Positions 24,217 through 34,604 of a DNA stretch of 39,216 nt are shown here, in pieces (the stretch's first letter is position 1; each line of letters starts with the position of its first letter). The stretch is from Bacteroidales bacterium. GTDB taxonomy: Bacteria > Bacteroidota > Bacteroidia > Bacteroidales > UBA12077. The translations under genes were made by a program, and so were the position numbers. The notes below the pieces were generated by a model, which saw only the letters and a program-made list of their open reading frames with translations, did not search any database and was not told the DNA's origin. The DNA lies in contig JAQIBH010000003.1 of the NCBI GenBank assembly GCA_027859205.1, forward strand, positions 1 through 39,216, written 5' to 3'.

Positions 24217-24759
24217 TTATTCTTTTGACCTATTAAACCCTATTCGCTTTCTATTCTTATGTTCTAATTCTTCATGTTTTACTTGTTCTAATTGCTTTAA
24301 ATATTCAAAAATTAACATAATCTTTTCATCCTGCTCAATTTCTTTATTTTGTAATCGATCAAGTTTTTGTAAAATGTCTTTATGAGTTTCGAGCATTTCC
24401 CGCATTTTTGTAAAGACCCTTATTATTTGAATGTTCACTAAAATTGCCTGTTTACTATTTAATACGCTTGATAACATTGCAACACCCTGTTCTGTAAAGA
24501 ACATAGGCATATATCGAGTGCCACCCCAATTTGAGGTCACAATTTGTGACCTCAAGTTATTAAATTCATCCTGCGTTAATTCAAACATGAAATCATCTGG
24601 AAAACGTTCAATATTACGCTTTACTTGCTGTTTTAACACTTTGGTTTCTACACCATATAATTCAGCTAAATCTTTGTCTAACATTACTTTTCTGCCTCGT
24701 ATCACATAAATCTTGTTTACAATAGCCTCATCATGTATTATAGGGTTTAATTCATTCAT
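24217..24759 (-). CDS. ORF6N-domain DNA-binding protein
   Basis: A 180-residue protein whose N-terminal two thirds is an ORF6N domain, a DNA-binding module known from phage antirepressors. It has IYVIRGRKVMLDKDLAELYG (about 17-36), then the KQQVKRNIERFPDDFMFELT and SNWGGTRYMPMFFTEQGVAML segments typical of the family. The C-terminal part (about 120-180) is a charged helical or coiled-coil tail. It sits in frame with the leftward dcw cluster between murG and murC. Functionally it is alien there: such genes usually travel on phages or mobile islands. The 157-nt gap on its murC side holds a hairpin repeat. A full TAnnTTTG box just before the start suggests its own promoter. DNA target and role are unknown. 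Confidence 0.88.
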   Translation of the reverse strand: MNELNPIIHDEAIVNKIYVIRGRKVMLDKDLAELYGVETKVLKQQVKRNIERFPDDFMFELTQDEFNNLRSQIVTSNWGGTRYMPMFFTEQGVAMLSSVLNSKQAILVNIQIIRVFTKMREMLETHKDILQKLDRLQNKEIEQDEKIMLIFEYLKQLEQVKHEELEHKNRKRIGFNRSKE

Positions 24760-24764
24760 AAATG

Positions 24765-24772
24765 CAAAATTA
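24765..24772 (-). promoter_or_regulatory. Candidate -7 box for the ORF6N gene
   Basis: The minus strand reads TAATTTTG, a full TAnnTTTG match, with only 5 nt between the box and the ATG at 24759. No TTG lies at the proper distance upstream. If used, the transcript would be leaderless or nearly so. Confidence 0.3.
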
Positions 24773-24795
24773 ATTATTTCAAATCCATTATGATT

Positions 24796-25899
24796 TTAAC
24801 TTAATTTTAATACTTCTTTAGCGATTTTTTCTGCAGAATTGCGTAAAGCCATTCCTTTTATATTTTCGGATAAAATTTTTAACTGATCTTTGTTTTCAAT
24901 TAATCCAAGTGCGGTATCAATTAATTTTTCTCTTGAATCGATATCCTTAATTAATATAGCCGCATTTTTATTCACCAAAGCCAATGCATTTTTTGTTTGA
25001 TGATCTTCTGCTACATTTGGTGATGGTACTAATATAACAGGTTTCCCAACTAAACATAACTCAGAAATAGTCCCAGCTCCAGCTCTTGAAATAATAATAT
25101 CAGCCGCAGCATAAGCCATATCCATACGTTTTATAAAATCTAAGGCTTTTATATTTTCAAATCCAGATTTAATAGTAATTTCTTTAGCATCTTGATAATA
25201 ATATTTACCTGTTTGCCATAATAGCTGAAATTCTGATTTTCCAATTTTATGAATATCTCCAATTATACTTTGATTTATCGTACCTGCTCCTAAACTTCCT
25301 CCTACTACTAAAATTGTTTTTCTTTTTTCGTCCAAATCGAAATGCTTTATTGCCTCTTCTCGATTTCCAATTTTATCCAATAAATCTTGGCGAACAGGAT
25401 TTCCAGTTAAAATAATTTTATTTGAAGGGAAATATTTTTCCATTCCTTCATACGCTACGCAAATCTTTTTAGCCTTTTTTGCTAGTAATTTATTCGTGAT
25501 ACCAGCATATGAATTTTGTTCTTGAATTAAAGTTGGGATTCCTTTTTTATTTGCAATACGTAAAACAGGACCACTGGCATAACCTCCAACACCAACCACT
25601 ACATCTGGTTTAAATTCTTTAATAATTTGTTTTGATTTACGTAAACTACTTATTAATTTAAAAATGAAACTAATATTCTTAATAGTCAAACGTCTTTGTA
25701 ATCCAGCAACAGGTAATCCAATAATTTTATATCCTGCGGCTGGAACTTTCTCCATTTCAATTTTACCCAATGCACCAACAAACAGGATATTGGTTTCTAG
25801 CTTCAAATTTTTAATTGCATTGGCAATAGAAATAGCAGGGAAAATATGTCCTCCTGTACCTCCACCGCTAATAATAATATTTTTATTCTTCTGTATCAT
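24796..25899 (-). CDS. murG: UDP-GlcNAc:lipid I N-acetylglucosaminyltransferase MurG
   Basis: A 367-residue GT28 glycosyltransferase that converts lipid I to lipid II on the cytoplasmic face of the membrane. Motifs are GGGTGGHIFPAI near the N-terminus, VVGVGGYASGPVL, LIQEQNSYAGITNKL, VVGGSLGA, and ISRAGAGTISELCLVGKPVILVPSP, the UDP-GlcNAc site. I prefer the ATG at 25899 over the in-frame TTG at 25905. With the ATG the gene overlaps the end of ftsW by 17 nt, so translation is probably coupled. The ORF6N gene follows 36 nt after its stop. Confidence 0.96.
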   Translation of the reverse strand: MIQKNKNIIISGGGTGGHIFPAISIANAIKNLKLETNILFVGALGKIEMEKVPAAGYKIIGLPVAGLQRRLTIKNISFIFKLISSLRKSKQIIKEFKPDVVVGVGGYASGPVLRIANKKGIPTLIQEQNSYAGITNKLLAKKAKKICVAYEGMEKYFPSNKIILTGNPVRQDLLDKIGNREEAIKHFDLDEKRKTILVVGGSLGAGTINQSIIGDIHKIGKSEFQLLWQTGKYYYQDAKEITIKSGFENIKALDFIKRMDMAYAAADIIISRAGAGTISELCLVGKPVILVPSPNVAEDHQTKNALALVNKNAAILIKDIDSREKLIDTALGLIENKDQLKILSENIKGMALRNSAEKIAKEVLKLS

Positions 25900-27082
25900 T
25901 GCCAATTACTGATTCTGATTCTGTTTCTGCAATTACATCCACTTGTTTATCAATACTCCTGCTAACGCTTAAAATTATACCCAATGCCACACCTGTAAAT
26001 AAAATTGATGATCCTCCCATACTTACTAAAGGAAGAGTTTGACCTGTTACAGGAAAAATATTTACCGCAACACCCATGTTTATAAAAGCCTGAAATACCA
26101 GACTTATTGTTAATCCAATAGCTAAAAATGCTGCAAACGTCCGCCTACTTTTACGAACAATTACACCTGCTCTATATAATAAAAACAGATATAATGCCAA
26201 CACAATAATTCCTCCAAACATTCCATATTCTTCAATAATAATTGCGTAAATAAAATCGGAATATGGCGATGGCAAAAAATTCCTTTGTGTGCTGTTTCCC
26301 GGGCCTTTTCCAAAAATGCCACCAGTTGCTATAGCAATTTTACTTTGCTCAACTTGATAATTATCTTCGCTTTCGCCACTAGCAAAACTTTCGATACGGC
26401 TTTGCCAAGTTCCTATTCGACCTGTACTTGATCCTGAAATAATTATTCCTGCTATAATAAGTGCTACAATTAAAATTCCAACACTACTAATCCCAATTAA
26501 ATATTTAACTTTTACTCTCCCAACAAACATTAATAAAAATGATGTAACAAAAATTATTGCTGCAGTAGAAAAATTAGCCGGCAGAATTAAACCACAAACT
26601 ATCACCACCGGTATGATTAATGAAACAAATACACCATTAAAATCATTTAACTTTTTATCATTTTGTCGTAATGACAAAACTCGGGCTATATACATTATCA
26701 AAGCTAATTTTGCAAAATCGGATGTTTGTATTGTAAATCCTAAACCTGGTAAGGTTAACCAACGAGCTGCCTCGTTTACGCTCGTTCCCATCACTAAAGT
26801 AATGGCAAGTAAGAATATTGATAAATATAAAAACAATGGTGATAATCGTGAATAGTATTTATAAGGTATCAGATGAGTAATAAAAATTATACTTAATCCT
26901 GCTGCTAATAAAACAAAATGCTTAATAATATAATATGCTGTATTGCCTTCCTGATATTTATATGCAAGAGTTCCTGTCGAACTATAAACAGCTAACAATG
27001 AGAATATTGAAAGCGTAAAAATCACTCCCCAAATTACTTTGTCGCCTTTAAAATATTTAGACAGTACCTCCTTTAATCTCAT
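25883..27082 (-). CDS. ftsW: Septal peptidoglycan polymerase FtsW
   Basis: A 399-residue SEDS-family glycosyltransferase with about ten membrane helices. It polymerises lipid II at the septum together with the FtsI transpeptidase encoded further upstream in this cluster. Family landmarks include AARWLTLPGLGFTIQTSDFAKLAL (the E/S-rich loop and following helix), KGPGNSTQRNFLPSPYSDFIYAIIIEEYG (the loop region with conserved acidic residues) and FPVTGQTLPLVSMGGSS near the end. The last 35 residues form a charged cytoplasmic tail. The family also includes RodA; the position within the dcw cluster next to murG supports FtsW. It overlaps murG by 17 nt. Confidence 0.94.
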   Translation of the reverse strand: MRLKEVLSKYFKGDKVIWGVIFTLSIFSLLAVYSSTGTLAYKYQEGNTAYYIIKHFVLLAAGLSIIFITHLIPYKYYSRLSPLFLYLSIFLLAITLVMGTSVNEAARWLTLPGLGFTIQTSDFAKLALIMYIARVLSLRQNDKKLNDFNGVFVSLIIPVVIVCGLILPANFSTAAIIFVTSFLLMFVGRVKVKYLIGISSVGILIVALIIAGIIISGSSTGRIGTWQSRIESFASGESEDNYQVEQSKIAIATGGIFGKGPGNSTQRNFLPSPYSDFIYAIIIEEYGMFGGIIVLALYLFLLYRAGVIVRKSRRTFAAFLAIGLTISLVFQAFINMGVAVNIFPVTGQTLPLVSMGGSSILFTGVALGIILSVSRSIDKQVDVIAETESESVIGNDTEE

Positions 27083-27116
27083 TTTTTTATCAGATTACTT
27101 TGTTTAATCTTAGTTA

Positions 27117-28451
27117 CTACAATTCTCTTACCGCTCGCTTAAACTGATTTCCTCTATCTTCGTAATTATCGAATAGATCAAAACTAGCACAAGCAGGAGA
27201 TAATAATACAGAATCACCTTTCCTTGCAAGGTAATATGCTGTTTTTACAGCTTCTGATGCCGACTCTACATCAACAATTGTCTCCACAAACTCTCCAAAT
27301 GCTTTGTGAATTTTCTTATTGTCTTTGCCAAGGCAAATAATTGCTTTCACTTTTTTCTTAACTAATTCAACCAATATTGAATAATCATTTCCTTTATCGG
27401 TACCACCGACAATCCAAATTAAGTCATTCGCAACGCTTTCCAGCGCATACCACGTTGAATTAACATTTGTTGCCTTTGAGTCGTTAACAAACTCAATACC
27501 ATGTACTTTAAGCACATGCTCTAATCGATGCTCGACACCTTGAAAGTTACTTAAGCTTTCGCGAATATCATCCTTTCGGATTTTTAACACCTGAGAAGCA
27601 ATTCCGGCAGCCATAGAATTATAAGTATTGTGCTGCCCTTTTAAAGCTAGATTGTTTATTGACATAGTTAGCTCGTTTGATTGATATTTAATTTTAATGG
27701 TTTCGTTTTCTTTGTAAGCTCCTTCTATAAAATTTTCGCGTAATGAAAATGGAAGCTTTTTTGCAATGATTTCTCGTTTTTTTAGTTCCGTTTTTGTGAC
27801 TTCATCATCGGCACAATAAATAAATACATCCTCTTTTGTTTGATTCTGAAGTATTCTAAATTTAGAGTCTATATAGCCCTGCATTCCATTATATCTGTCT
27901 AAATGATCGGGAGTAATATTCATAAGAATTGCAATATCGGCTCTGAAATTATACATTCCATCAAGCTGAAAACTACTTAGCTCGATTACATAATAATCGT
28001 AATTTTCCTCTGCAACTTGTTGCGCCCAACTCTGACCAACATTTCCTGCTAATCCAACATTTAATCCTGCATTTTTTAGAATATGATAAATTAGCATAGT
28101 GGTAGTTGTTTTCCCATTACTACCAGTAATGCATATTTTAAAGGCATCACTATATCGCGATGCATATTCAATTTCGGATATTACAGGAATGCCTTTTTCG
28201 AATGCATATTTAACAATTGCAACTTTCTCCGGAATTCCCGGACTTTTTATAATCTCATCAGCATTCAGAATTAATTCGTTAGTATGCTTTTTTTCTTCCC
28301 AAGAAATTTTATTGTCATCAAGTTTTTGTTTGTATTTCGGTTTAATCTCACCAAAATCAGAAACGAAAACATCGGCGCCATTCTTTTGAGCAAGAATAGC
28401 TGAACCTACTCCACTTTCACCAGCACCTATTATGACAATTCGTTTACTCAT
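27117..28451 (-). CDS. murD: UDP-N-acetylmuramoyl-L-alanine-D-glutamate ligase
   Basis: A 444-residue Mur ligase that adds D-glutamate to UDP-MurNAc-L-Ala. It begins with the Rossmann IVIIGAGESGVGSAILA and carries the P-loop ITGSNGKTTTTMLI, the VIELSSFQLD segment, NITPDHLDRY and the C-terminal LLSPACASFDLFDNYEDRGNQF block, which is diagnostic of MurD within the ligase family. It lies 8 nt after mraY and 34 nt before ftsW. Confidence 0.96.
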   Translation of the reverse strand: MSKRIVIIGAGESGVGSAILAQKNGADVFVSDFGEIKPKYKQKLDDNKISWEEKKHTNELILNADEIIKSPGIPEKVAIVKYAFEKGIPVISEIEYASRYSDAFKICITGSNGKTTTTMLIYHILKNAGLNVGLAGNVGQSWAQQVAEENYDYYVIELSSFQLDGMYNFRADIAILMNITPDHLDRYNGMQGYIDSKFRILQNQTKEDVFIYCADDEVTKTELKKREIIAKKLPFSLRENFIEGAYKENETIKIKYQSNELTMSINNLALKGQHNTYNSMAAGIASQVLKIRKDDIRESLSNFQGVEHRLEHVLKVHGIEFVNDSKATNVNSTWYALESVANDLIWIVGGTDKGNDYSILVELVKKKVKAIICLGKDNKKIHKAFGEFVETIVDVESASEAVKTAYYLARKGDSVLLSPACASFDLFDNYEDRGNQFKRAVREL

Positions 28452-28459
28452 TTTTTTTA

Positions 28460-29710
28460 CTATCTGATTTTAAGTGTGATTATTGTAAAAACTGCCAGAA
28501 TTATTCCAACTATCATAAATCGCATTACAATTTTTGGTTCCGGGTAACCCAATTTTTGATAATGATGATGTAAAGGAGACATCTTAAAAATCCTTCGACC
28601 TGCCCCAAATTTTCGTTTTGTATATTTAAAATATCCAACTTGAAGTACTACAGATAAATTTTCTACCAAGAATATTCCACACAATATAGGAATCAGTAAT
28701 TCTTTTCGAATGATAATTGCAAAAACTGCAATTATTCCTCCCAAAGCTAAACTACCCGTATCCCCCATAAATACTTGGGCTGGATATGAGTTATACCATA
28801 AAAATCCAATTGTAGCTCCAATAAAAGCACTCATAAATACAACTAATTCTCCTGTATGCGGGATATACATAATATTCAAGTAGTCGGCATAAATTACATT
28901 ACCACCTACGTATGCTAATATTCCTAATGTTGTACCCACAATAGCAGATGTCCCTGTAGCTAATCCGTCTAATCCATCCGTGAGATTTGCACCATTTGAA
29001 ACGGCAGTAACAATTAGAATTACTACAATTACAAATACTATCCAAGCTGCTTTCTGACTATGTTTACCCAAAAACTTAACTAAATATTCGTAATCGAATT
29101 CATTATTTTTAAAAAATGGTATTGTTGTTTTGGTTGATTTAATATCGTTTGTAAATTGATGTGCATTTTCTCCTGCAATTACTATATTGCCTTCAACTTG
29201 CTCAATAGACTGTGTTTCATCCACAACTATCTTTTCTCTAACTACTGCATCATCGCTAATAAATAGAGTTAAGCCAACAATTAATCCTAAACCAATTTGA
29301 CCAACAATTTTAAATTTACCAGCTAAGCCTTCTTTATTCTTTCTAAATATTTTTATATAATCATCAATAAATCCAATAAGGCCAAGCCAAATAGTTGTTA
29401 TTATCATTAGGATTACATAAACATTTAGGATATCAGCAAATAATATGGTTGGAATAATTATTGACCCTAAAATGATAATTCCACCCATAGTTGGAGTACC
29501 TTTTTTACTCATTTGGCCTTCCAAACCAAGATCCCGAATTTCCTCACCTATCTGCTGTTTCTGTAAAAACTTAATTATTAGTTTACCAAAAACCATTGAA
29601 ATAATAAGTGACGTGATAACAGTAAATGCTGATCGGAACGAGATATACTGGAACATTCCTGCTCCCGGAATATCGAACCTTTCTAAATATGCAAACAGAT
29701 AATAAAGCAT
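28460..29710 (-). CDS. mraY: Phospho-MurNAc-pentapeptide transferase MraY
   Basis: A 416-residue polytopic membrane enzyme that loads UDP-MurNAc-pentapeptide onto undecaprenyl phosphate to make lipid I. Signatures are [10 protein letters not shown] (about 70-79), FIDDYIKI with the catalytic aspartates, [12 protein letters not shown] and, near the C-terminal side, [11 protein letters not shown] and [10 protein letters not shown]. Compared with about 360 residues in E. coli it carries an extra polar stretch of some 50 residues between helices (about 152-205). I recall this as a feature of Bacteroidota MraY. It lies 8 nt from both neighbours (murE upstream, murD downstream). Confidence 0.96.
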   Translation of the reverse strand: MLYYLFAYLERFDIPGAGMFQYISFRSAFTVITSLIISMVFGKLIIKFLQKQQIGEEIRDLGLEGQMSKKGTPTMGGIIILGSIIIPTILFADILNVYVILMIITTIWLGLIGFIDDYIKIFRKNKEGLAGKFKIVGQIGLGLIVGLTLFISDDAVVREKIVVDETQSIEQVEGNIVIAGENAHQFTNDIKSTKTTIPFFKNNEFDYEYLVKFLGKHSQKAAWIVFVIVVILIVTAVSNGANLTDGLDGLATGTSAIVGTTLGILAYVGGNVIYADYLNIMYIPHTGELVVFMSAFIGATIGFLWYNSYPAQVFMGDTGSLALGGIIAVFAIIIRKELLIPILCGIFLVENLSVVLQVGYFKYTKRKFGAGRRIFKMSPLHHHYQKLGYPEPKIVMRFMIVGIILAVFTIITLKIR

Positions 29711-29718
29711 AATACTAG

Positions 29719-31182
29719 TTAGTTATATAGTTCGTTAAATATTTGTTTTAAAACTTCGCGATCATCAAAATGATGTTTTATTCCTTGAACTTCCTGATAA
29801 GTTTCGTGTCCTTTGCCAGCTATAAGAATAACATCTCCCTTTTTAGCCAATAAACAAGCCGTCCTGATTCCTTCTTTACGATCAACAATTGATAATACTT
29901 TCTTATTATTCTCGGAATTAACCCCAAGTTTCATTTCTTCTATTATTGTATTTGGGTCTTCAGATCGTGGATTGTCAGAAGTTAGAATTACCTTATCACT
30001 TTCCATCGATGCAATTTTTGCCATTACAGGTCGCTTTGTTTTATCTCTATCACCACCAGCACCAACTACTGTTATTAATTCCTGGTCATCATTCTTGATC
30101 TGATTTATCGCATTCAATACATTTAATAAAGCATCGGGTGTATGCGCATAATCAACAATAGCCGTAATTCCATTTTGTGAACGAAGTGTTTCAAACCTGC
30201 CTTCAGCTGGTTTCATTTCACTTAATGCTGTTAAAACTTGATCTTTTTCAAATCCTAGCAATAACGCGCAAGCATAAACCGATAGAATATTATAAACATT
30301 AAATCTACCTACAAAATATGTCCAAACATCAATATTATCAATACTCAACATTGATCCTTCAAAATGACTTTCAATAATTTTTGCTTTATATTCAGCACCT
30401 GATCGAACAGCATAATTCAGTACTTTTGCTTTGGTATTTTGCACCATTACATATCCGTTCTTGTCATCTGTATTTATCAAAGCAAAGCTTTCTGGTTTTA
30501 AATCATCAAAGAATTTCTTTTTGGCCTTTATGTATTCTGCAAAAGTTTTATGATAATCTAAATGATCATGTGTAATATTTGTAAATAAACCACCCGTAAA
30601 ATATAAGCCTGCAATTCTTTCCTGGTCGATAGCGTGTGAACTTACCTCCATGAAACAATATTCACAACCATGATCAACCATCTGTTTTATTAGCTTATTC
30701 AATTGAACTGCATCAGGCGTTGTGTGTGTTGCATCTATTATTTGATCATCGATGTAATTCCTAATAGTTGAGAGCAGGCCTACTTTATAACCTAGCTTTC
30801 GAACCAAATTATATAATAATGTTACTGTTGTTGTTTTTCCATTTGTTCCTGTAACACCAACCAGTTTCAATTTCGAAGATGGATTTTCATAATAAGCTGA
30901 TGCAACTATGCCAAGTACCTTTGATGAATTTTTAACCTGCACAAATACAACATCTTTAGATTTTTTGATTGGGATATTTTCACAGATAATTGCTTTTGCT
31001 CCTTTCTCAACAGCCATATCAATAAAATCATGTCCATCGGAAAGTGTTCCTTTAACGGCAACAAATAAACATCCTAATTCAACTTTTCTTGAATCGAACA
31101 CAATTGCAGTTACAGGAATTTCGGTATTCCCAATTTCCTTAATTACTTTAACAGATTTTAATATGTCGTTTAAAACTTTCAC
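29719..31182 (-). CDS. murE: UDP-MurNAc-tripeptide ligase MurE (meso-DAP type)
   Basis: A Mur ligase that adds the third stem residue. It has the P-loop [15 protein letters not shown] and, near the C-terminus, [10 protein letters not shown]; the DNPR form is the one found in meso-diaminopimelate-adding enzymes. Start choice: the longest frame begins at a TTG (31218) and would overlap ftsI by 26 nt. A GTG at 31182 gives [10 protein letters not shown], a conventional MurE beginning, 10 nt after the ftsI stop and 487 residues long, so I use it. mraY starts 8 nt downstream. The meso-DAP it needs comes from the aspartate pathway, whose first kinase is also in this window. Confidence 0.95.
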   Translation of the reverse strand: MKVLNDILKSVKVIKEIGNTEIPVTAIVFDSRKVELGCLFVAVKGTLSDGHDFIDMAVEKGAKAIICENIPIKKSKDVVFVQVKNSSKVLGIVASAYYENPSSKLKLVGVTGTNGKTTTVTLLYNLVRKLGYKVGLLSTIRNYIDDQIIDATHTTPDAVQLNKLIKQMVDHGCEYCFMEVSSHAIDQERIAGLYFTGGLFTNITHDHLDYHKTFAEYIKAKKKFFDDLKPESFALINTDDKNGYVMVQNTKAKVLNYAVRSGAEYKAKIIESHFEGSMLSIDNIDVWTYFVGRFNVYNILSVYACALLLGFEKDQVLTALSEMKPAEGRFETLRSQNGITAIVDYAHTPDALLNVLNAINQIKNDDQELITVVGAGGDRDKTKRPVMAKIASMESDKVILTSDNPRSEDPNTIIEEMKLGVNSENNKKVLSIVDRKEGIRTACLLAKKGDVILIAGKGHETYQEVQGIKHHFDDREVLKQIFNELYN

Positions 31183-31192
31183 TTCAATTTCA

Positions 31193-33322
31193 TTAATTAA
31201 ATGACATTTCCAGAACAACCAGTTCTCCGTTTGAAATTCTTGATCCCTGTGGTATTGATTGTTTTATAATTGTTCCTCTACCTTGTAATTCAACACTTAA
31301 TTTCAAATTTTCAAGAATAAAAAGCGCATCTTTTGCTCCCATTCCTTTTATGTTTGGCATTAAATTTTCTGTTATTGAGCGATTGGTTAATTTCACGCAA
31401 GAATCTAATTTTGTTGTAAGTACCCAATCAGAATTTGCCTCTTCATCATTTACTACTATTCCCAAATCTGCAAGAGCATATTTCAACTCATCTTTATAAG
31501 AATTTTTTGTATAAGGAATTTTTGTTTCTTGTGCAGTTTCATTTGTTGCTATATTTAATCTCTCGTGCATCTCAAAATTTGTAGCATAAACTTTATCGGA
31601 TATTTCCTTAAATACGGGTCCGGCCACTACGTTTCCGTAATATACATTTTTAGATGGAGCATTTACAACAACTATACATGAGTACTTAGGGTTATCTGCT
31701 GGGAAATATCCCGCAAAAGAAGCCTGATAACTTATCTTTGATTTATCACTATATAGGGATTCTATATCTGCAATTTGAGCTGTTCCTGTTTTACCAGCTA
31801 TTTTGTAATTATCATTTTTCAGATTTCGTGCAGTGCCCCTTTCTACAACACCTTCAAGCATCACTTTTACTTTTCTCAAAGTGGATCTTGAACAAATAGA
31901 TTGTTTCAAAATTTCGGAATCGAATGATTTTACCCAATCGCCATGATACATTAAACCCTTCACAAATTTTGGTTTAACCATTTTACCATTATTTGCAATG
32001 GCATTATACAAAGTAAGAATTTGTAATGGCGTTAATCTAATCTCGTAACCAATAGACATTTGGGGTAAAGAAACTCCGGACCATAATTTGTCCCCCGGAT
32101 ATTTTATTTCTGGCTCGCCTTCGCCTTCGATTACAATTCCTAATCGGTTATTTAAATTCATGCTATAAAGACGATTTATAAACTTTTCTTCTTGCCCGGT
32201 ATAATAATCTGTTACTAATTTTGAAATTCCTACATTCGATGAAACTTCAAAAACCTCTTGAACCGTTAAGACTCCATGCCCCCCACTTTTAGTATCAGCA
32301 ATTCTTTGATCATAATAATAGATTTCGCCCTCACCTGTATCTACCGTATCATCTAAATCAACGTAACCATCTTCCAATAATGCAATTACGGATGCTAATT
32401 TAAATGTTGATCCCGGGTCAAGACTTTCACCAATTGCATAATTATAAGATTCATTATACTGCCCGTTGCTATTTCTTTCGAGATTAACGATTGCTGTTAT
32501 ATCTCCCGTTGAAACTTCCATTAGAACAGCTGTGCCATGATGTGCTTCTTGTAGAATAAGTTGTTTACGCAAAGCATTTTCGGCTACGTCCTGAATATCA
32601 ACATCAATTGTAGTTACAACATCCATCCCATCTTTTGGTTCCACTTCATTTCCATCATGTACCGGCATCCAAACATTTCCATTCAAGCGCTGCATTAAAC
32701 GAACACCTTGTACACCTCTCAATTCATCATTAAAAGCTCTTTCGATACCAACACCGCTTTTACCTTCGTTTTTTGTAGTATAACCGATAGTTCTTGAAGC
32801 TAAACTAACATGTGGTTGAATTCGTAAATTTGTTTGTATAGCAATAAATCCACCTTTATACTGACCTAATCTAAAAATTGGAAATGTTTTTAATTTTTTG
32901 AGTTGATTATAGTTCACTCTGCGCCTTACTAAATGAAATCGCTCGTCATTTCTGCGAGCATTTATTAGATCATTTTTATATTCAGCAGCTGTTTTATCTC
33001 GAAAGAGCTCAGATAATTTATACGCCAAAGAGTCAATATTCGAATTAAAATCCTCATTATCCATTCCGGTACTCCGCGTATCCATACGAATTTCATAATA
33101 TGGTACTGAGCAGGCAAGTATACGTCCGTCATCTGATAGTACATCTCCGCGATTTGCCTCAATAGTAATATCTTTTAATGTAAAAGTTTGAGCTTTTTCT
33201 TTCCATTTGCTACCATCAATAAATTGAAGGTAAAAAATCTTCCCGAAAATAAGAATGGCAAATGCAAGCATGAATATATAAATCACACCAACTCTCCATA
33301 CTATTTCTTTTTTTAAGGGCAT
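31193..33322 (-). CDS. ftsI: Division transpeptidase FtsI (PBP3) with PASTA domain
   Basis: A 709-residue class B penicillin-binding protein that cross-links septal peptidoglycan. One N-terminal helix (about 11-31) is followed by the dimerisation/pedestal region containing ANRGDVLSDDGRILA. The transpeptidase domain has the catalytic motif STFK (S305, K308), SSN (361-363) and KTG (510-512). The last about 70 residues, with TENLMPNIKGMGAKDALFIL and QSIPQGSRI, form a PASTA domain, which proteobacterial FtsI lacks but Bacteroidota division PBPs commonly have. It is preceded by ftsL (8-nt gap) and followed by murE. Confidence 0.95.
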   Translation of the reverse strand: MPLKKEIVWRVGVIYIFMLAFAILIFGKIFYLQFIDGSKWKEKAQTFTLKDITIEANRGDVLSDDGRILACSVPYYEIRMDTRSTGMDNEDFNSNIDSLAYKLSELFRDKTAAEYKNDLINARRNDERFHLVRRRVNYNQLKKLKTFPIFRLGQYKGGFIAIQTNLRIQPHVSLASRTIGYTTKNEGKSGVGIERAFNDELRGVQGVRLMQRLNGNVWMPVHDGNEVEPKDGMDVVTTIDVDIQDVAENALRKQLILQEAHHGTAVLMEVSTGDITAIVNLERNSNGQYNESYNYAIGESLDPGSTFKLASVIALLEDGYVDLDDTVDTGEGEIYYYDQRIADTKSGGHGVLTVQEVFEVSSNVGISKLVTDYYTGQEEKFINRLYSMNLNNRLGIVIEGEGEPEIKYPGDKLWSGVSLPQMSIGYEIRLTPLQILTLYNAIANNGKMVKPKFVKGLMYHGDWVKSFDSEILKQSICSRSTLRKVKVMLEGVVERGTARNLKNDNYKIAGKTGTAQIADIESLYSDKSKISYQASFAGYFPADNPKYSCIVVVNAPSKNVYYGNVVAGPVFKEISDKVYATNFEMHERLNIATNETAQETKIPYTKNSYKDELKYALADLGIVVNDEEANSDWVLTTKLDSCVKLTNRSITENLMPNIKGMGAKDALFILENLKLSVELQGRGTIIKQSIPQGSRISNGELVVLEMSFN

Positions 33323-33330
33323 AAAAACTA

Positions 33331-33711
33331 TTACTTTTCAATTATTACTTTTTTAGGCGGCACAATAGATTCCTTTAAACCAAGTCCTCTCTTTTCAACT
33401 AATCGTGCTACCTCCGATTGTTTGCTAATAAGCATTAATTCCGATGATATTGTAATTGCCTCGGAGCGTAAATCACTTATTTCCTGAGTTAATTCTATAT
33501 TAGCACGAACTACTTTTTCAGCATTATATCTATTTGCTATATACACAAATGCCAGAATTACCAAAAAAACTATAAATGGCAATTGCTTAATAATAAAATC
33601 ATTCGCTATTAATGACCCATCTAGCAAATCCTTAATTGAGCCAAACTTTTGTTCTTTTCGATCTTGTTTTTCCTCAATGAATTCTACGTTATCTCTTTTA
33701 TTGCCTATCAT
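33331..33711 (-). CDS. ftsL: FtsL-like division protein
   Basis: A 126-residue bitopic membrane protein: a charged cytoplasmic N-terminus of about 42 residues, one hydrophobic helix (about 43-61, QLPFIVFLVILAFVYIANR) and a periplasmic heptad-rich stretch (about 62-110) able to form a coiled coil. This is the architecture of FtsL, which with FtsQ and FtsB activates FtsW/FtsI. Sequence conservation in the family is very low, so the call rests on size, topology and its place between rsmH and ftsI. It overlaps rsmH by 4 nt (ATGA). Confidence 0.85.
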   Translation of the reverse strand: MIGNKRDNVEFIEEKQDRKEQKFGSIKDLLDGSLIANDFIIKQLPFIVFLVILAFVYIANRYNAEKVVRANIELTQEISDLRSEAITISSELMLISKQSEVARLVEKRGLGLKESIVPPKKVIIEK

Positions 33712-34604
33712 ACTCTTTCTGCTATTCTTAATTTTGCACTTCTTGCTCTATTATTCACCTTAATTTCTGAATCACTTGGCACAATTATTTTTCTATTTAC
33801 AGCCTTAAATGGCACATTAAGATTTCCAAAAAAATCCTTTTCAACTTCACCTTTAAACTTGCCCTTTTTAATAAAATTTTTTACAATTCGATCCTCTAAT
33901 GAATGATATGTAATAACAACTAATCGTCCTCCCGGCTTTAAAACATCAGTGGTTTGTAAAAGCATTTCTTTTAGGAACTCCATTTCGCGATTTACTTCAA
34001 TTCTTAATGCCTGGAAAACTTTTGCTAAAAACTTATGTTCTGCATGCTTTGGTAAATAAGGCATTAACACATCTGTAAATTCTTTTATAGTTCCAATTTT
34101 TTTGTTTTCTCGCTGATCAACAATTGCTTTTGCGAGTTTTCTGCTATTTTTTAATTCTCCATACTCCCAAAAAATCTTCGCTAACTTAGTTTCTTCATAT
34201 TCATTCACTAAATTTTTTGCGGATAATTTCGCACTTTGATTCATTCTCATATCGAGTTCTCCATCAAAACGAAATGAAAATCCACGTTTAGGCTTATCGA
34301 AATGATGAGATGAGACACCCAAATCGGCTAATAAGCCATCTATCTTATCAATTTTATTATATTTCAGAAAATTCTTTAAGAATCTAAAATTATGGTTAGC
34401 GAAAAGGAATCTCTTATCATCAATCAAATTTAACAGCGCATCATCGTCTTGATCAAACGCTAGTAGTTTACCTTTATTTAAATGATTTATGATTTCTCGA
34501 GAATGACCACCACCACCAAAAGTTACGTCGACGTAATTTCCATTAGGCTTAATTTTTAAGCCTTCAATACTTTCTTTAAGTAAAACCGGCGTATGATATC
34601 CCAT
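33708..34604 (-). CDS. rsmH: 16S rRNA (cytosine1402-N4)-methyltransferase RsmH
   Basis: A 298-residue SAM-dependent methyltransferase (formerly MraW) that modifies C1402 of 16S rRNA in the ribosomal P site. It starts with the hallmark GYHTPVLLKESIEGL and has the SAM loop VDVTFGGGGHS, LLADLGVSSHHFD, RGFSFRFDGELDMRMN and, near the C-terminus, VVITYHSLEDRIVKNF. It starts directly after the mraZ stop and overlaps ftsL by 4 nt, so these three genes look translationally linked. Confidence 0.97.
   Translation of the reverse strand: MGYHTPVLLKESIEGLKIKPNGNYVDVTFGGGGHSREIINHLNKGKLLAFDQDDDALLNLIDDKRFLFANHNFRFLKNFLKYNKIDKIDGLLADLGVSSHHFDKPKRGFSFRFDGELDMRMNQSAKLSAKNLVNEYEETKLAKIFWEYGELKNSRKLAKAIVDQRENKKIGTIKEFTDVLMPYLPKHAEHKFLAKVFQALRIEVNREMEFLKEMLLQTTDVLKPGGRLVVITYHSLEDRIVKNFIKKGKFKGEVEKDFFGNLNVPFKAVNRKIIVPSDSEIKVNNRARSAKLRIAERV

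Noticed and set aside
31183-31218. Upstream TTG start for murE adding 12 residues
   Set aside because: It would overlap ftsI and the extra residues (MFWKCH...) do not look like MurE; the GTG at 31182 gives a standard N-terminus and spacing.
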